Source of the DNA: Acidobacteriota bacterium
GTDB taxonomy: Bacteria; Acidobacteriota; Blastocatellia; RBC074
NCBI GenBank assembly: GCA_016710075.1
Contig: JADJLO010000015.1
Span: 124,001 to 188,000 of the forward strand
Direction of reading: 5' to 3'
Length of the DNA: 64,000 nucleotides
Below the pieces are notes generated by a model. That model made no database searches. It had not been told where the DNA came from and saw only the letters and a program-made list of their open reading frames with translations. Positions 17,801 through 26,336 of this stretch are shown piece by piece. The translations under genes and the position numbers were made by a program. Every line of letters begins with the position of its first letter. Position 1 is the stretch's first letter.

Positions 17801-18726
17801 GTCCCGTCCTTGCGGATCATCTCGTATTCAAGATCGGAGACCCACCCGCGTTCCTGCAGGACGTGGAAGAAATCACGAAAATTGCGGGCGCTTTTTTGGG
17901 TCAGCAGATCGGTGAATCGCTTTTTGTCGACCAGCTCTTCACGTTTGTAGCCCAGCCACTTGAGTTCGGTATCGTTGACCAGTAAAAAGACGCCTTCGGC
18001 ATTGATCGAGTGATACCCGCAACCGCTGTTGTTGTAGAGGTCTTCGAATTCCCGTGCCTGACGGCTCATTTCATTTTCCGCTCTGCGACGCTCGACCATC
18101 ATCCGGCGGATCAGGGAATAGGCTCCCAGCAGCAGTCCCAGACTGATCAATGAGCCTATTGCGGAGGTCCGCAAAGTATTGATGGTGCTGATTTGCGCGA
18201 AACGAGATCGCTCGTTCAGCATGCTTGTCTGAGCATCCTCGGCATTATGAATGAGTTTTTCTATCTCCTGAATTGCCCTGACACTTTCCCCGGGGCTGAT
18301 CACTTGTATCGGCGGCCGGGCTTCTTTTTTATCATTCAGCAGGGAGGCCAGTTTCAGATCTTCGAATGTTCCGCTGCTCAACTCTCTGATTCTGCCCAGA
18401 ATTTTCTGTTCTTCAGGGTTGTTCAGTGTCAGACGGTTGATCTGATCGAGATTGCGATTGAGTAAATCGCCGGCGTCCCTGAAACGATTCTGGAATTCAT
18501 TATTTCCGGAAGCGATGAATTCTAAATGACTGGCTTCGGCATAAGCGAGATGAGAGCGGGTGTCGGCAAGCAGTCTCAATACTTCACGCATCCGGCCCAT
18601 CTCATCATTCTCGGTGGCAAGACGGTTGATGTTCCGGTAGGAGAGCACGCCGATCGAGGTCATGATTATCACCTTAACCAGCAATATGATGATGATAATC
18701 GCTCTTTTGCCGAAGATATTCTGCAT
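14887..18726 (-). CDS. Hybrid sensor histidine kinase with CHASE3-like sensor and five PAS domains
   Basis: 1279 residues. A membrane helix (residues ~9-28), a CHASE3-like periplasmic helical sensor (~35-185) and a second membrane helix (~187-206) are followed by five PAS modules (about 226-342, 390-515, 524-644, 654-772, 782-895; each ends in DITDRK/NITERK/DLTQRK-type helices). Next come the HisKA dimerisation helix with phospho-His920 (GTLAGGIAHDLNNVL), the HATPase domain (MMNLCVNARDAMPGG, GTGLGLATTLGIV) and a C-terminal receiver with Asp1211 (AAITDMMMPYMDG). It autophosphorylates and can pass phosphate to its own receiver. It lies between the two-receiver regulator and the universal stress protein gene. 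Confidence 0.93.
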   Translation of the reverse strand: MQNIFGKRAIIIIILLVKVIIMTSIGVLSYRNINRLATENDEMGRMREVLRLLADTRSHLAYAEASHLEFIASGNNEFQNRFRDAGDLLNRNLDQINRLTLNNPEEQKILGRIRELSSGTFEDLKLASLLNDKKEARPPIQVISPGESVRAIQEIEKLIHNAEDAQTSMLNERSRFAQISTINTLRTSAIGSLISLGLLLGAYSLIRRMMVERRRAENEMSRQAREFEDLYNNSGCGYHSINAEGVFLLVNDTELKWLGYKREELVDKKRFTDLLTQKSARNFRDFFHVLQERGWVSDLEYEMIRKDGTVILVLLNATAIYDSDGRFLMSRAAIFDITDRKRLEAALREARDELGFRVMERTAELAESNQSLQNEIIERREMEKALRVNESLKNSILSSLSEHLVVLNKNGEIIAVNDAWTSFAAENCNSKNDAAAKTGLGVNYLAVCRNSAERQSPEADKVLAGIEGVLAGSLDTFSLEYPCHSPREQRWYLMTVSPMKGEGGGAVITHKNITERKLAETALNEAQSRLKDIFDSSNDAIAYSSLDGLLLEFNEAFVELVGSTREEILGKKRFQDFTPAEFHDLDDSIVKQVVSLGKASDYEKEFVRNDGSRVPVLLTPFAVKGNNDKPVALAAIIKDLTQRKLVEQELQENRKRITNIIESAMDAIITVDSSQNIVLFNTAAEQMFGCPSDDAIGKPIIDFIPSRFRDSHPSHITNFGNTRTTRRSMGLLGSVFGMRSNGEEFPLEASISQMETGGQKFFTVILRDITERKRVEERLREQAALLNQTQDAIVVCDLDGRILFWNRGAERIYGWMAEEVIGRTLHKEWYPSEVARQKHIEATRLLLESGEWSGEMQQLTRDRHEKMIECSWTLIRDDAGKPKSFLIVNSDITDKKRFETQFLRAQRMESIGTLAGGIAHDLNNVLTPVLMAIQMLQMKIGDPDSQRWLSVMQKNVERGADMIKQVLLFARGTQGEQISLQPRHMIKEIVAILKETFPKSIDIRFAAAEEPWMIKGDNTQLHQVMMNLCVNARDAMPGGGKISIEVENRILDELYVKMHIDAKPGRFVMIKVSDTGQGISAENVNRIFEPFYTTKDPGKGTGLGLATTLGIVKAHNGFINVYSEIGKGTQFSVYLPATDMPQLDDLVSANAGIPTGDGETILVIDDEASIREITRNTLEAFGYRVLTANDGTDALAIFVDNIGRINAAITDMMMPYMDGPSTVRALQKLDPNVRIIASSGLDDNSKLTDVMNAGVRHFLSKPYTADKLLKTLADVLNKY

Positions 18727-18788
18727 CCCGCCTCACTGTGAATCAGTCTGACTGACCGTTTGATTTCTGGATCATTGAGTATAACAGC

Positions 18789-19664
18789 TCAAGTGGGCCT
18801 GACGACCTCGACGGAACAATGAGCCCGATTGACCACCGCCGTGGCCACACTACCCAGAAGCATTCGGTCAAGCCTGCTATGTCCTCTGGTTCCGACGAAG
18901 ATGGCGTCGGCGTCCCATTTTTCGGCCTCACTGATCAGAAGCAATTTAGGATCGGCTACTTCAATCAGGGTTGAAACCGAGAGCCCGCCTTTAAGCAGCA
19001 GTTCGCAGGCCTTTGTCTGTATCTCCCTGACATGTTGCATCTGGTTTTCCACGGATTCTTCGGGCAGTTCCATAAATGGCCCGACTGCGGTCACCAGCCT
19101 CGCTTCGGTGTTATGTGGCCAGTGACGCGCGGCCACTGTCCTGACGGCCAGATCCGATTGAGCCGATCCGTCGATGCCGATAAGAATCCGTGGCGGTGCA
19201 TTTGTGACCTGATGACGCTTTCGAGCAACCCGCACCGAACAATGAGAGTCAGTCACTATCTTGTGGGATACACTGCCCAGCACAAATCTGCCGAGTGCGT
19301 TGAACCCGTGAGACCCGACCACGATCAGATCTGCCCGCCAGCCTTCCGCCTTCCGGACTACCTCTCCCGAGGCGGAACCATGATGCGCCTCGACCGTGAA
19401 ATTCCAGGTTGGAAAGAAAGCCTCGATAATATCTGCGGCGCGTTTTGCCAGAGCCAGGGACCTGGCAACGCCGGATCGGGCCGGGTCCTTTCCTGACTCC
19501 TCCAGAATTTCATAACTCGACGGCGGCGGCAACCACGATTCCGCGATCGAGATGATTGATACATCCGCCTCAACCGGCAATCCCGCGCGTTTCAAATCAG
19601 TCAAAGCCGCATCCGAATATTCTGATCCGTCGTAGGCAATCAGTATTTTCATTCTCTCCATCAT
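18789..19664 (-). CDS. Tandem universal stress protein (two UspA domains)
   Basis: 291 residues made of two UspA folds. Each begins with a short strand and Asp (MKILIAYDGSEYSDAAL; PRILIGIDGSAQSDLAV) and ends with the ATP-binding glycine motif GSHGFNALGRFVLGSVSHKIV in the first and GTRGHSRLDRMLLGSVATAVV in the second. An AGGAG site precedes the ATG at 19664. USPs accumulate under stress and growth arrest. A sigma-54-type promoter lies about 60 bases upstream (19724-19739). The kinase gene begins 63 bases beyond its 3' end. Confidence 0.92.
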   Translation of the reverse strand: MMERMKILIAYDGSEYSDAALTDLKRAGLPVEADVSIISIAESWLPPPSSYEILEESGKDPARSGVARSLALAKRAADIIEAFFPTWNFTVEAHHGSASGEVVRKAEGWRADLIVVGSHGFNALGRFVLGSVSHKIVTDSHCSVRVARKRHQVTNAPPRILIGIDGSAQSDLAVRTVAARHWPHNTEARLVTAVGPFMELPEESVENQMQHVREIQTKACELLLKGGLSVSTLIEVADPKLLLISEAEKWDADAIFVGTRGHSRLDRMLLGSVATAVVNRAHCSVEVVRPT

Positions 19665-19723
19665 GTTCTTCTCCTCTAATCTATATTATGTGGCGTCTTT
19701 GGGGTGACGATACATTTTGTTTG

Positions 19724-19739
19724 TGCAATCAATGTGCCT
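19724..19739 (-). promoter_or_regulatory. Sigma-54-type promoter upstream of the universal stress protein
   Basis: On the minus strand the site reads AGGCACATTGATTGCA. It matches the TGGCAC-N5-TTGCA consensus in all but the first base, with exactly ten bases between the invariant GG and GC. The start codon would lie about 50 bases after the predicted transcription start. Confidence 0.65.
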
Positions 19740-19996
19740 TGACTCCTGGAACATAGGATACACACTCACCGTAAATATCGCGTCGACTGAATCGGTCTAT
19801 TTTTAGTAATCGCATACCGATCAATAATTAACAGGGATCCGGGGCGACTCGTAAAACGTATGCCAGTTTGCAGGGTTTTTAAGCCTCCGCGACCGGCAGG
19901 TCTGAAGCTGCGGAGTTTCCCACAATGATTGGGTGACATTCCGCATGTTAGCTCGATGTTAATTTCTAAGTTGATGTAAAAGATATATTTATCGCA
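19740..19996. other. Divergent region between two sigma-54-type promoters
   Basis: About 257 bases without a credible gene. An 84-residue frame on the minus strand (19766-20020) has no ribosome site and no recognisable product. The spacing from both promoters suits enhancer-binding-protein sites. Candidate inverted repeats are ATCGGT-N20-ACCGAT near 19792-19825 and TGACATTCCGCATGTTA near 19934. Confidence 0.4.
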
Positions 19997-20012
19997 CGGC
20001 ACTTTGATTGCA
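19997..20012 (+). promoter_or_regulatory. Sigma-54-type promoter upstream of the YtxH-like operon
   Basis: CGGCACTTTGATTGCA matches TGGCAC-N5-TTGCA except at the first base, with the GG-N10-GC spacing. Predicted transcription would start near 20023, leaving a 5' leader of about 70 bases before the ATG at 20091. It points away from the similar promoter at 19724-19739. Confidence 0.7.
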
Positions 20013-20090
20013 GTGAACACAGTGAATAGAGTGGATAATTGAGACCGCTCTTGCGGTTAAATTTAAATAATCAAAAAGGGGGAGACTAAA

Positions 20091-20402
20091 ATGTCAATAC
20101 AGGTCAAAGATGTTTTTCCTAAGGAAAATTTCAAGAAGGTGACGGCTCAGGTTGGAGAGCAGCTAGCGTATGCCGGGATGGAGGTGGACCGGATGAAGGT
20201 CAAGATGGCCCAGGCTGTTGATGACGGGGTTGATGCCGCAAGAAAAGCTGTCAAGAGAAGCCGGCATGCGGCTGAAGATATGATCGATGAGACGGCATAC
20301 AAGATCAAGCATGACCCGCTGCAGTCGGTCGCCATAACCTTTGGAATTGGGTTGGGACTTGGAGCCTTGATTGGGTGGATTCTCGGTCGCGAGAAGAAGT
20401 AA
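20091..20402 (+). CDS. YtxH/DUF883-like small membrane protein
   Basis: 103 residues. A long charged helix rich in Lys, Asp and Ala (GMEVDRMKVKMAQAVDDGVDAARKAVKRS) precedes a C-terminal glycine-rich membrane helix (SVAITFGIGLGLGALIGWILG) and a basic tail, as in ElaB/YqjD and YtxH proteins, which are often stress-induced and may associate with ribosomes or the envelope. A GGGGGAG site lies seven bases before the ATG. It is the first gene after a sigma-54-type promoter, and the next two genes follow at 38 and 28 bases, so the three probably form one transcript. Confidence 0.8.
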   Translation: MSIQVKDVFPKENFKKVTAQVGEQLAYAGMEVDRMKVKMAQAVDDGVDAARKAVKRSRHAAEDMIDETAYKIKHDPLQSVAITFGIGLGLGALIGWILGREKK

Positions 20403-20440
20403 CCATGAAATTCATAAATTATGGATAATGCCTGGGTCTT

Positions 20441-21514
20441 ATGAGAATAAAAAAAGGGATAGTCGCGTCAGCGAAGATAGGGTTGCCGATCGCAATTGTT
20501 ATTCTGATTATGATCGTGCCATTCGGGGTCTCTTCGGAGCGGGAGGCCCATGCATTCCTTCGCCGGTATTTCAATTTCTCAGCGACGGAGTTTAACGCGC
20601 TGGATCGAGGCGAGGTGATCACGAGGCTGCCTCCCGTACCGGATTCGCGTGAAGTGGCGGTTCTTGGAGCGGTCAGGGTAAATGTCTCGAAGGATATTTT
20701 TGTAGCTCGGATACGTGACATCGCCAATTTCAAACGCAGTTCCAATGTCCTGGAGATTGGCAGGTTTGGAAAAACTCCAAAGCTGGACGATCTGAGGGGC
20801 TTGACGATCGACGAGGACGATATTAATGCCTTGAGGGAATGCAGGGTCGGAGATTGCGGCGTGAAGTTATCCGCCGCCTGGATCGACCGTTTGCAGAAGG
20901 GCATTGACTGGAATGCGCCGGATTACCAGATCCGCCCATCGACAATGATCAAACAGATGCTCGTTGAATATGCCCAGGGATATCTTGCGGGCGGCAATGC
21001 CCGACTCGGCGTTTATCAGGACAAGGAGTACGCCCACAAGGTGGCCGACGATGTCGTATCTCTGCTGCGGCAGACACAATATATCTATAATTACGCTCCC
21101 GATTTTCTGCGATACCTTGAACAATTCCCGCAATCGAAACCGGCCGGAGTAGAAGATTTCATCTACTGGTCCAGGGAGAAATTCGGTCTCAAGCCCGTGA
21201 TCAGCCTGACTCACATTTCGATCTACAGAAAAAGCCGCACGGGAGGCACGGACCTTTTCATCGCCTCGAAGCAGTTATACGCAAGTCATTACTTCGAGTC
21301 TTCACTTGTGTTTACTTATTTCCTGGATGACACTCAAAATAGCAGGGAACCGGCAGCATATTTGATCTACCTTAACCGATCGCGGGCGGATGGATTGCGT
21401 GGAAGATTCAGCGACGCCAAGCGCAGACTTATTGCCGGCGAACTCCGTGACGGCATGGAGAAGAATCTCAATATTCTCAAAGAAAGACTCAGTGGCCCCC
21501 GTCGATCCATCTGA
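20441..21514 (+). CDS. Exported protein of unknown function
   Basis: 357 residues with an N-terminal hydrophobic segment (IGLPIAIVILIMIVPFGV) that could be a signal peptide or anchor. The mature part is mixed alpha/beta with FNFSATEFNALDRGEVITRLPPV, GLTIDEDDINALRECRVGDCGVKLSA and a C-terminal region including SRADGLRGRFSDAKRRLI. The pattern recalls conserved acidobacterial secreted proteins without assigned function; I do not recognise a catalytic motif. It lies between the YtxH-like gene and the AI-2E-family transporter, likely under the sigma-54-type promoter. Confidence 0.7.
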   Translation: MRIKKGIVASAKIGLPIAIVILIMIVPFGVSSEREAHAFLRRYFNFSATEFNALDRGEVITRLPPVPDSREVAVLGAVRVNVSKDIFVARIRDIANFKRSSNVLEIGRFGKTPKLDDLRGLTIDEDDINALRECRVGDCGVKLSAAWIDRLQKGIDWNAPDYQIRPSTMIKQMLVEYAQGYLAGGNARLGVYQDKEYAHKVADDVVSLLRQTQYIYNYAPDFLRYLEQFPQSKPAGVEDFIYWSREKFGLKPVISLTHISIYRKSRTGGTDLFIASKQLYASHYFESSLVFTYFLDDTQNSREPAAYLIYLNRSRADGLRGRFSDAKRRLIAGELRDGMEKNLNILKERLSGPRRSI

Positions 21515-21542
21515 AAATCATTGACGGCATTTTCTATCATCA

Positions 21543-22634
21543 GTGGAAAAAGAGAAAAGCGGCTCAGCTCAAAATAACAGGAGAACCAGAATCATCTTTC
21601 TTGTCGTGCTGGGAGCGATTACAGGGTGGTTCTGTTATCTGATTGCCAGGCCGTTTCTGTTGCCGGTCATCGGGGCGCTGGTTTTTTCAGTGATCTTTGC
21701 CCCGCTGCACCGGCGGATTTATATCTATGTTCGGCGGAGCAATCTTGCGGCTCTCATCTCGACCATTCTGGTCCTGCTGATCATTGTCATTCCAGCTTTT
21801 CTACTTGGAGCAGCCATCAGAAGAGAACTCGTGGATGTCTACCACGAGCTGAGCCAGCAGACCGACAGGAGTGGAGGCTGGATTCAGTATCTCTCAAATG
21901 CGGCAGACAGTATTTCGCTCTGGTTAGGGAGGTATGTCGATATCTCGGACATAGATCTGCGCAAAGAGCTGATGTCCAGGGTTCAGCAGGCGAGTTCCTA
22001 CCTCTTGCGACAGGCCGCGGATACAGCCGGCGGATTGCTCTCTTTCATAGTCAATGGCGTGGTGACATTCTTCACCCTCTTTTTTCTTTTCAGGGATGGG
22101 CGATCTCTATACAGGCGGATCACAGTGGTCACGCCGTTGAGGGCCGATCAGATCGAAAGGCTGACCCGCAGAGTCGGCAAAACGATCACGGCCAGCATGT
22201 ATGGAGGGCTGGCCGTCGCAGTAGTCCAGGGAGGTCTGACTGCGCTGGCTTTCTGGGCTCTCGGCCTGCCGTCACCGATTCTGTGGGGAGCTGCAACCTC
22301 GATCTTCTCATTCATTCCAATCATCGGCTCGGCCACCATCTGGCTGCCGGCGGCCGTCTTTCTCATCATAGGCGGGCATTTCATCAAGGGAATTTTATTG
22401 ATCGCCTGGGGAGCGGGAGTCGTAGGCATGTCCGACAATATCGTCCGGCCTTATGTCATCAGTGAACAGGTCGATTTTCACCCATTGTATGTTTTCTTTG
22501 CCCTGCTTGGAGGCGTTCAGGCTTTCGGCGTCATGGGAATCTTCATTGGCCCTGTAATGGTAGCCATTGCTGAAGGAATACTTTCTCTGATTCGGGAGGA
22601 ACTGCGCCAGCCAAAAGGTTCAGCCGGAAAATAA
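21543..22634 (+). CDS. AI-2E-family transporter (TqsA/YdiK-like)
   Basis: 363 residues, predicted GTG start at 21543, 28 bases after the previous stop. Hydrophobic segments near residues 14-33, 36-51, 64-89, 155-180, 213-240, 245-270, 275-300 and 305-340 give the usual eight-helix layout of PF01594. A central soluble stretch (YHELSQQTDRSGGW..VDISDIDLRKELMS) precedes the final helices, and the conserved SFIPIIGSATIWLPA and IFIGPVMVAI segments are present. The family exports small molecules, autoinducer-2 in some cases; the substrate here is unknown. Downstream are tandem repeats and element C. Confidence 0.85.
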   Translation: MEKEKSGSAQNNRRTRIIFLVVLGAITGWFCYLIARPFLLPVIGALVFSVIFAPLHRRIYIYVRRSNLAALISTILVLLIIVIPAFLLGAAIRRELVDVYHELSQQTDRSGGWIQYLSNAADSISLWLGRYVDISDIDLRKELMSRVQQASSYLLRQAADTAGGLLSFIVNGVVTFFTLFFLFRDGRSLYRRITVVTPLRADQIERLTRRVGKTITASMYGGLAVAVVQGGLTALAFWALGLPSPILWGAATSIFSFIPIIGSATIWLPAAVFLIIGGHFIKGILLIAWGAGVVGMSDNIVRPYVISEQVDFHPLYVFFALLGGVQAFGVMGIFIGPVMVAIAEGILSLIREELRQPKGSAGK

Positions 22635-22640
22635 ACTTAT

Positions 22641-22716
22641 CCCGGTATTCGAATGCCCGGTATTCGAATGCCCGGTATTCGAATGCCCGGTAATCGAATC
22701 GGTATTCGAATGAATG
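22641..22716. repeat. 15-bp tandem repeat with an ATTCGAAT palindrome
   Basis: About four to five copies of CCCGGTATTCGAATG, the last ones degenerate. Each unit contains the 8-base palindrome ATTCGAAT. It lies directly after the transporter gene and before element C, in a convergent gap. Confidence 0.85.
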
Positions 22717-22734
22717 ATCAGGCGGAAAGGAAGT

Positions 22735-22791
22735 GACTACGAAGCAAACAAGCGCAACCAAAATAGAGTATTGCAGGGTTGCTTCGTAATC
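22735..22791. repeat. Intergenic inverted-repeat element C (short)
   Basis: GACTACGAAGCAA (22735-22747) is complementary to TTGCTTCGTAATC (22779-22791) with one mismatch. Compared with other copies the A of CGAAAC is G here, and its partner T is C, so pairing is kept. Its span (57 bases) is less than half that of the other paired copies (83-139 bases). It separates two convergent genes. Confidence 0.8.
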
Positions 22792-22808
22792 CCGTCTTGA
22801 TTTTTCGG

Positions 22809-23681
<873 letters not shown>

Positions 23682-23838
23682 TATTCCTCCTCTGACCGCG
23701 GACAATCTCTCGCCGGGTCAAAATTTTTCAGGATGAAAACTATAATAATAAACAGGATAGCGAAAATTAAACGGCAGAATAGCACAGCGAAAAATGAAAA
23801 CGCAAAAGCTGTGCGCTGAGGTTCAAATCAGTGAGGGA

Positions 23839-23968
23839 GATTACTAAACAGTCGGAATAGCCGAAACAATCGAAACAATCAGTAAAAAGACAAACGCATA
23901 GTTGATCTTGAAAATTGATCGCCCGAAATCTTTTCGTATTTTTGGTCTATTCCGTCTGTTTAGTAATC
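23839..23968. repeat. Intergenic inverted-repeat element D
   Basis: Arms 23839-23860 and 23947-23968 match at 21 of 22 positions. They contain GATTACTAAACAG and CTGTTTAGTAATC in place of the common GATTACGAAACAG and CTGTTTCGTAATC, so a G-to-T change on the left is mirrored by C-to-A on the right. It lies just beyond the stop codon of the cytochrome gene. Confidence 0.88.
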
Positions 23969-23970
23969 TA

Positions 23971-25062
23971 TTATTTCCCCGCGATCGTTCTCTCGTCACC
24001 GCAACTCCCCTTGAGCGAGCTAATCCAGTCGCGAATCAGATCGATACCTTCCTGGTGGATCGTGCTTCGACCGATTTCGGGCATCATCTCTTTGGGTTTT
24101 GTCGAGAGCATGCGGTAAATAAGGATCGACTCGTCAGGTTTTCCGGGGACGAGATCGAAAGCCAGATTTCCCGAGAATCCGGCCGAGTTTGGATTCTTGC
24201 AATAGCCGAGTTTGCGAGGATCCCGCTCTTTCCAGGTCAGCAGGAAGCCCGTGTATCCGGCTGAGCCTCCGGGGTGATGACAGTGAGCGCAGTTGTTGTC
24301 GAGATAGGCCCTCGCACGGGCATCCAGGGACCCTGATGCGGGATCGTTCCAGACTGCGATTCTTGGAGCCTGATTCGAGGATGGAGCGCCTTTCAAGTAC
24401 CCGATTCTGGTCCAGTAGTCCAGCTGGTTGAAACTGCCGTCGGCATAGGCATAATCGCGATTCAGATTGCGGGCCTTCGGGCCGATGGGCATCAGCGTTT
24501 TTGCATTGTCGTGACACTGGGCGCATTCATTCTTGTTGGGAATGTTGTAACTGACCTTCATGGCCCGGCCATTCTTGTCGCTGCGTGCGATCTCGGTCGA
24601 TGAACCGGCGATTTCAAGTTTCGCATCCGACTGCTCGTCATTCCACACATAGGGCAGTGAGACCCATCCATCCTTTCCCCTGACCAGCAGCCTCGTTTCG
24701 ATCAACTTCTCCTTGCCGGGGCTTCCATCGACAGGGAAAGCGAATGATTTCGAGAGCACCGTGCCGACAGGGAATTCAAACGGCCCATCTTCATTGTAGA
24801 CGGCTGACGCCCCTGCCGGCATCCAGACAAATCTGTGCTTTGAGGCATGATCCGAAAAGAGCGGAGTGTTGAGATCATACGGTATGACCCCTTTGTTCGG
24901 TTGGAGCGGGCCGCTTCCGGCATTGAATAACCTCCAATCGGAAAGTTTTTCCGGAAACGGCTCCTCGACATAAGACTGAACATCGGTGCCTTTGAGCAGG
25001 CTGCAACTCAATGAGATGCAGCAAGCCATAAACACCAGAAAAGTTGTTGCATACCGGCGCAT
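23971..25062 (-). CDS. Diheme c-type cytochrome lipoprotein (SO2930-like)
   Basis: 363 residues from the ATG at 25062, which has GGAGG upstream; longer in-frame starts are less good. An N-terminal signal with lipobox (FMACCISLSCS) is followed by an all-beta region with GVIPYDLNTPLFSDHASKHRFVW, typical of the SO2930/TIGR03806 family. Two haem sites follow, CAQCH in the middle and CAHCH near the C-terminus (YLDNNCAHCHHPGG). The ATG overlaps the stop of the beta-helix gene (TAATG), so the two are co-translated. An outer-membrane or periplasmic electron carrier is likely; partner unknown. Confidence 0.85.
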   Translation of the reverse strand: MRRYATTFLVFMACCISLSCSLLKGTDVQSYVEEPFPEKLSDWRLFNAGSGPLQPNKGVIPYDLNTPLFSDHASKHRFVWMPAGASAVYNEDGPFEFPVGTVLSKSFAFPVDGSPGKEKLIETRLLVRGKDGWVSLPYVWNDEQSDAKLEIAGSSTEIARSDKNGRAMKVSYNIPNKNECAQCHDNAKTLMPIGPKARNLNRDYAYADGSFNQLDYWTRIGYLKGAPSSNQAPRIAVWNDPASGSLDARARAYLDNNCAHCHHPGGSAGYTGFLLTWKERDPRKLGYCKNPNSAGFSGNLAFDLVPGKPDESILIYRMLSTKPKEMMPEIGRSTIHQEGIDLIRDWISSLKGSCGDERTIAGK

Positions 25063-26336
25063 TACATTCCACCTCCGGCTTTTGTCGCGGATGATTGAGG
25101 CAGTTTGATCTCCGCCAGGGCAGGCAATGTGCATTTATGAGGCTTCATATCCCGGCTGATTTTCTTGAATCCGCCCGCTCCGTCGAAGTTCAGGAATGTG
25201 ATTTCGCCGTTGTTCTCCAGACAGATCTTCGCGTCTTCGACCTTTGCGGGTTTGCCGCCTGCCGGTTCGACTATCCCGTCATAAATGACATCAGCCAACG
25301 GTTTGCCGGCAGCCTTTGCCAGCGCTTCCCATTTGGGCAACCGGCTGTCAGGCTCCTTGCCGCTGCCCGAAATCTGATTGTCATGAATGTTGATAGATGC
25401 CACAAATGGATTGTAGTTCGGATTTTTGATCTCAGCCGCACTCGACGCCGAGAGATAGGAGACGACGTTGATCCCCGCACTGTTATTGTCCCTGATCTCG
25501 TTTTTGTAGATCTCTACATTCTTGACGGCCATGACCAGCATTCCGGTTCCGGTAGCCAGGTTGTAGACAGTCTGCCCCATGGGTGCGAAGTTGGGGTTGT
25601 TGTTGGCTATGATCTTGTTGTTGTATACCCGCACCATGCCGCCACCCTGAACCGGCAGATCGGGCAGATTGAAGACCATAATCCCGCCCGTGTTGTTCGT
25701 TACCTCGTTCTCATACACATCGGCGTTTTTGGTGTTCTCGATCTCAATCGCAGCCACATTCTTCTCGGCCTTGTTGCGACGGATGATCACCTGATCGGAC
25801 TGCCCGACATAGATCCCCGCATCCGATGCTCCAATCGCCACCGAATCTTCAATCAGCACGTTCTTGCAAGTCACAGGATAGAGCCCATACGGTCCGTTCT
25901 TCTCTTTTGATCCTCCGGTCCACTCAACCCTCACCCGGCGGATCGTGATATTAGTCCCGCCGTCGATCTTTAAGGCATCTCCTGCCGCATCCTCGATCCC
26001 GAGATCTTCTATCGTGAAGTCGTTTGCTTTTACCAGCATCCCGGCCGATCCCGCTTTCTGCCCCGAAAACGAAAGTATCGTCTTGTTCATCCCCTTGCCC
26101 CGGATCGTCACATTGCTGATGTTGAGCGAGAGCGTATTGTCGAACTGAAATTTCCCTTCAGGTAATTCCAGGACGCTGCCCGGCTTCACCTTGATCAACT
26201 CTTCCTGGAATTTTTTCACCAAGGTCTCTTTTGTCAGCCCGCTTTCCGTCGATGGCCCATTTGTCGAACAGGAACTCAATAGCCCCATACCCGCCACTGC
26301 CAGCATTGTTACTGCAATCGTTATGATTCTCTTCAT
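25062..26336 (-). CDS. Parallel beta-helix lipoprotein (SO2929-like)
   Basis: 424 residues from ATG 26336 (GGCGGG upstream); the longer start at 26369 lacks a better site. The signal peptide ends in a lipobox (LLSSCS). The mature part is built of PbH1-type turns (VTIRGKGMNKTILSF, ITIRRVRVEWTGG, VLIEDSVAIGASDAGIYVGQSDQVIIRRN, VEIYKNEIRDNNSAGINV), with a C-terminal domain after about residue 330. This family is found next to SO2930-type cytochromes in other bacteria, as here. A polysaccharide-binding or lyase-type surface is possible but no catalytic residues can be assigned. Confidence 0.85.
   Translation of the reverse strand: MKRIITIAVTMLAVAGMGLLSSCSTNGPSTESGLTKETLVKKFQEELIKVKPGSVLELPEGKFQFDNTLSLNISNVTIRGKGMNKTILSFSGQKAGSAGMLVKANDFTIEDLGIEDAAGDALKIDGGTNITIRRVRVEWTGGSKEKNGPYGLYPVTCKNVLIEDSVAIGASDAGIYVGQSDQVIIRRNKAEKNVAAIEIENTKNADVYENEVTNNTGGIMVFNLPDLPVQGGGMVRVYNNKIIANNNPNFAPMGQTVYNLATGTGMLVMAVKNVEIYKNEIRDNNSAGINVVSYLSASSAAEIKNPNYNPFVASINIHDNQISGSGKEPDSRLPKWEALAKAAGKPLADVIYDGIVEPAGGKPAKVEDAKICLENNGEITFLNFDGAGGFKKISRDMKPHKCTLPALAEIKLPQSSATKAGGGM

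Noticed and set aside
19766..20020. An 84-residue minus-strand frame between the two sigma-54-type promoters
   Set aside because: It overlaps a promoter, lacks a ribosome site and shows no recognisable protein features.
22641..22716. Tandem ATTCGAAT units considered as a CRISPR array
   Set aside because: No spacers of constant length; units are directly adjacent and no cas genes are present.
22690..22716. TTCGAAT-like words checked as possible tRNA T-loops
   Set aside because: No acceptor stem, anticodon arm or CCA-proximal pairing around them; no tRNA found in the window.
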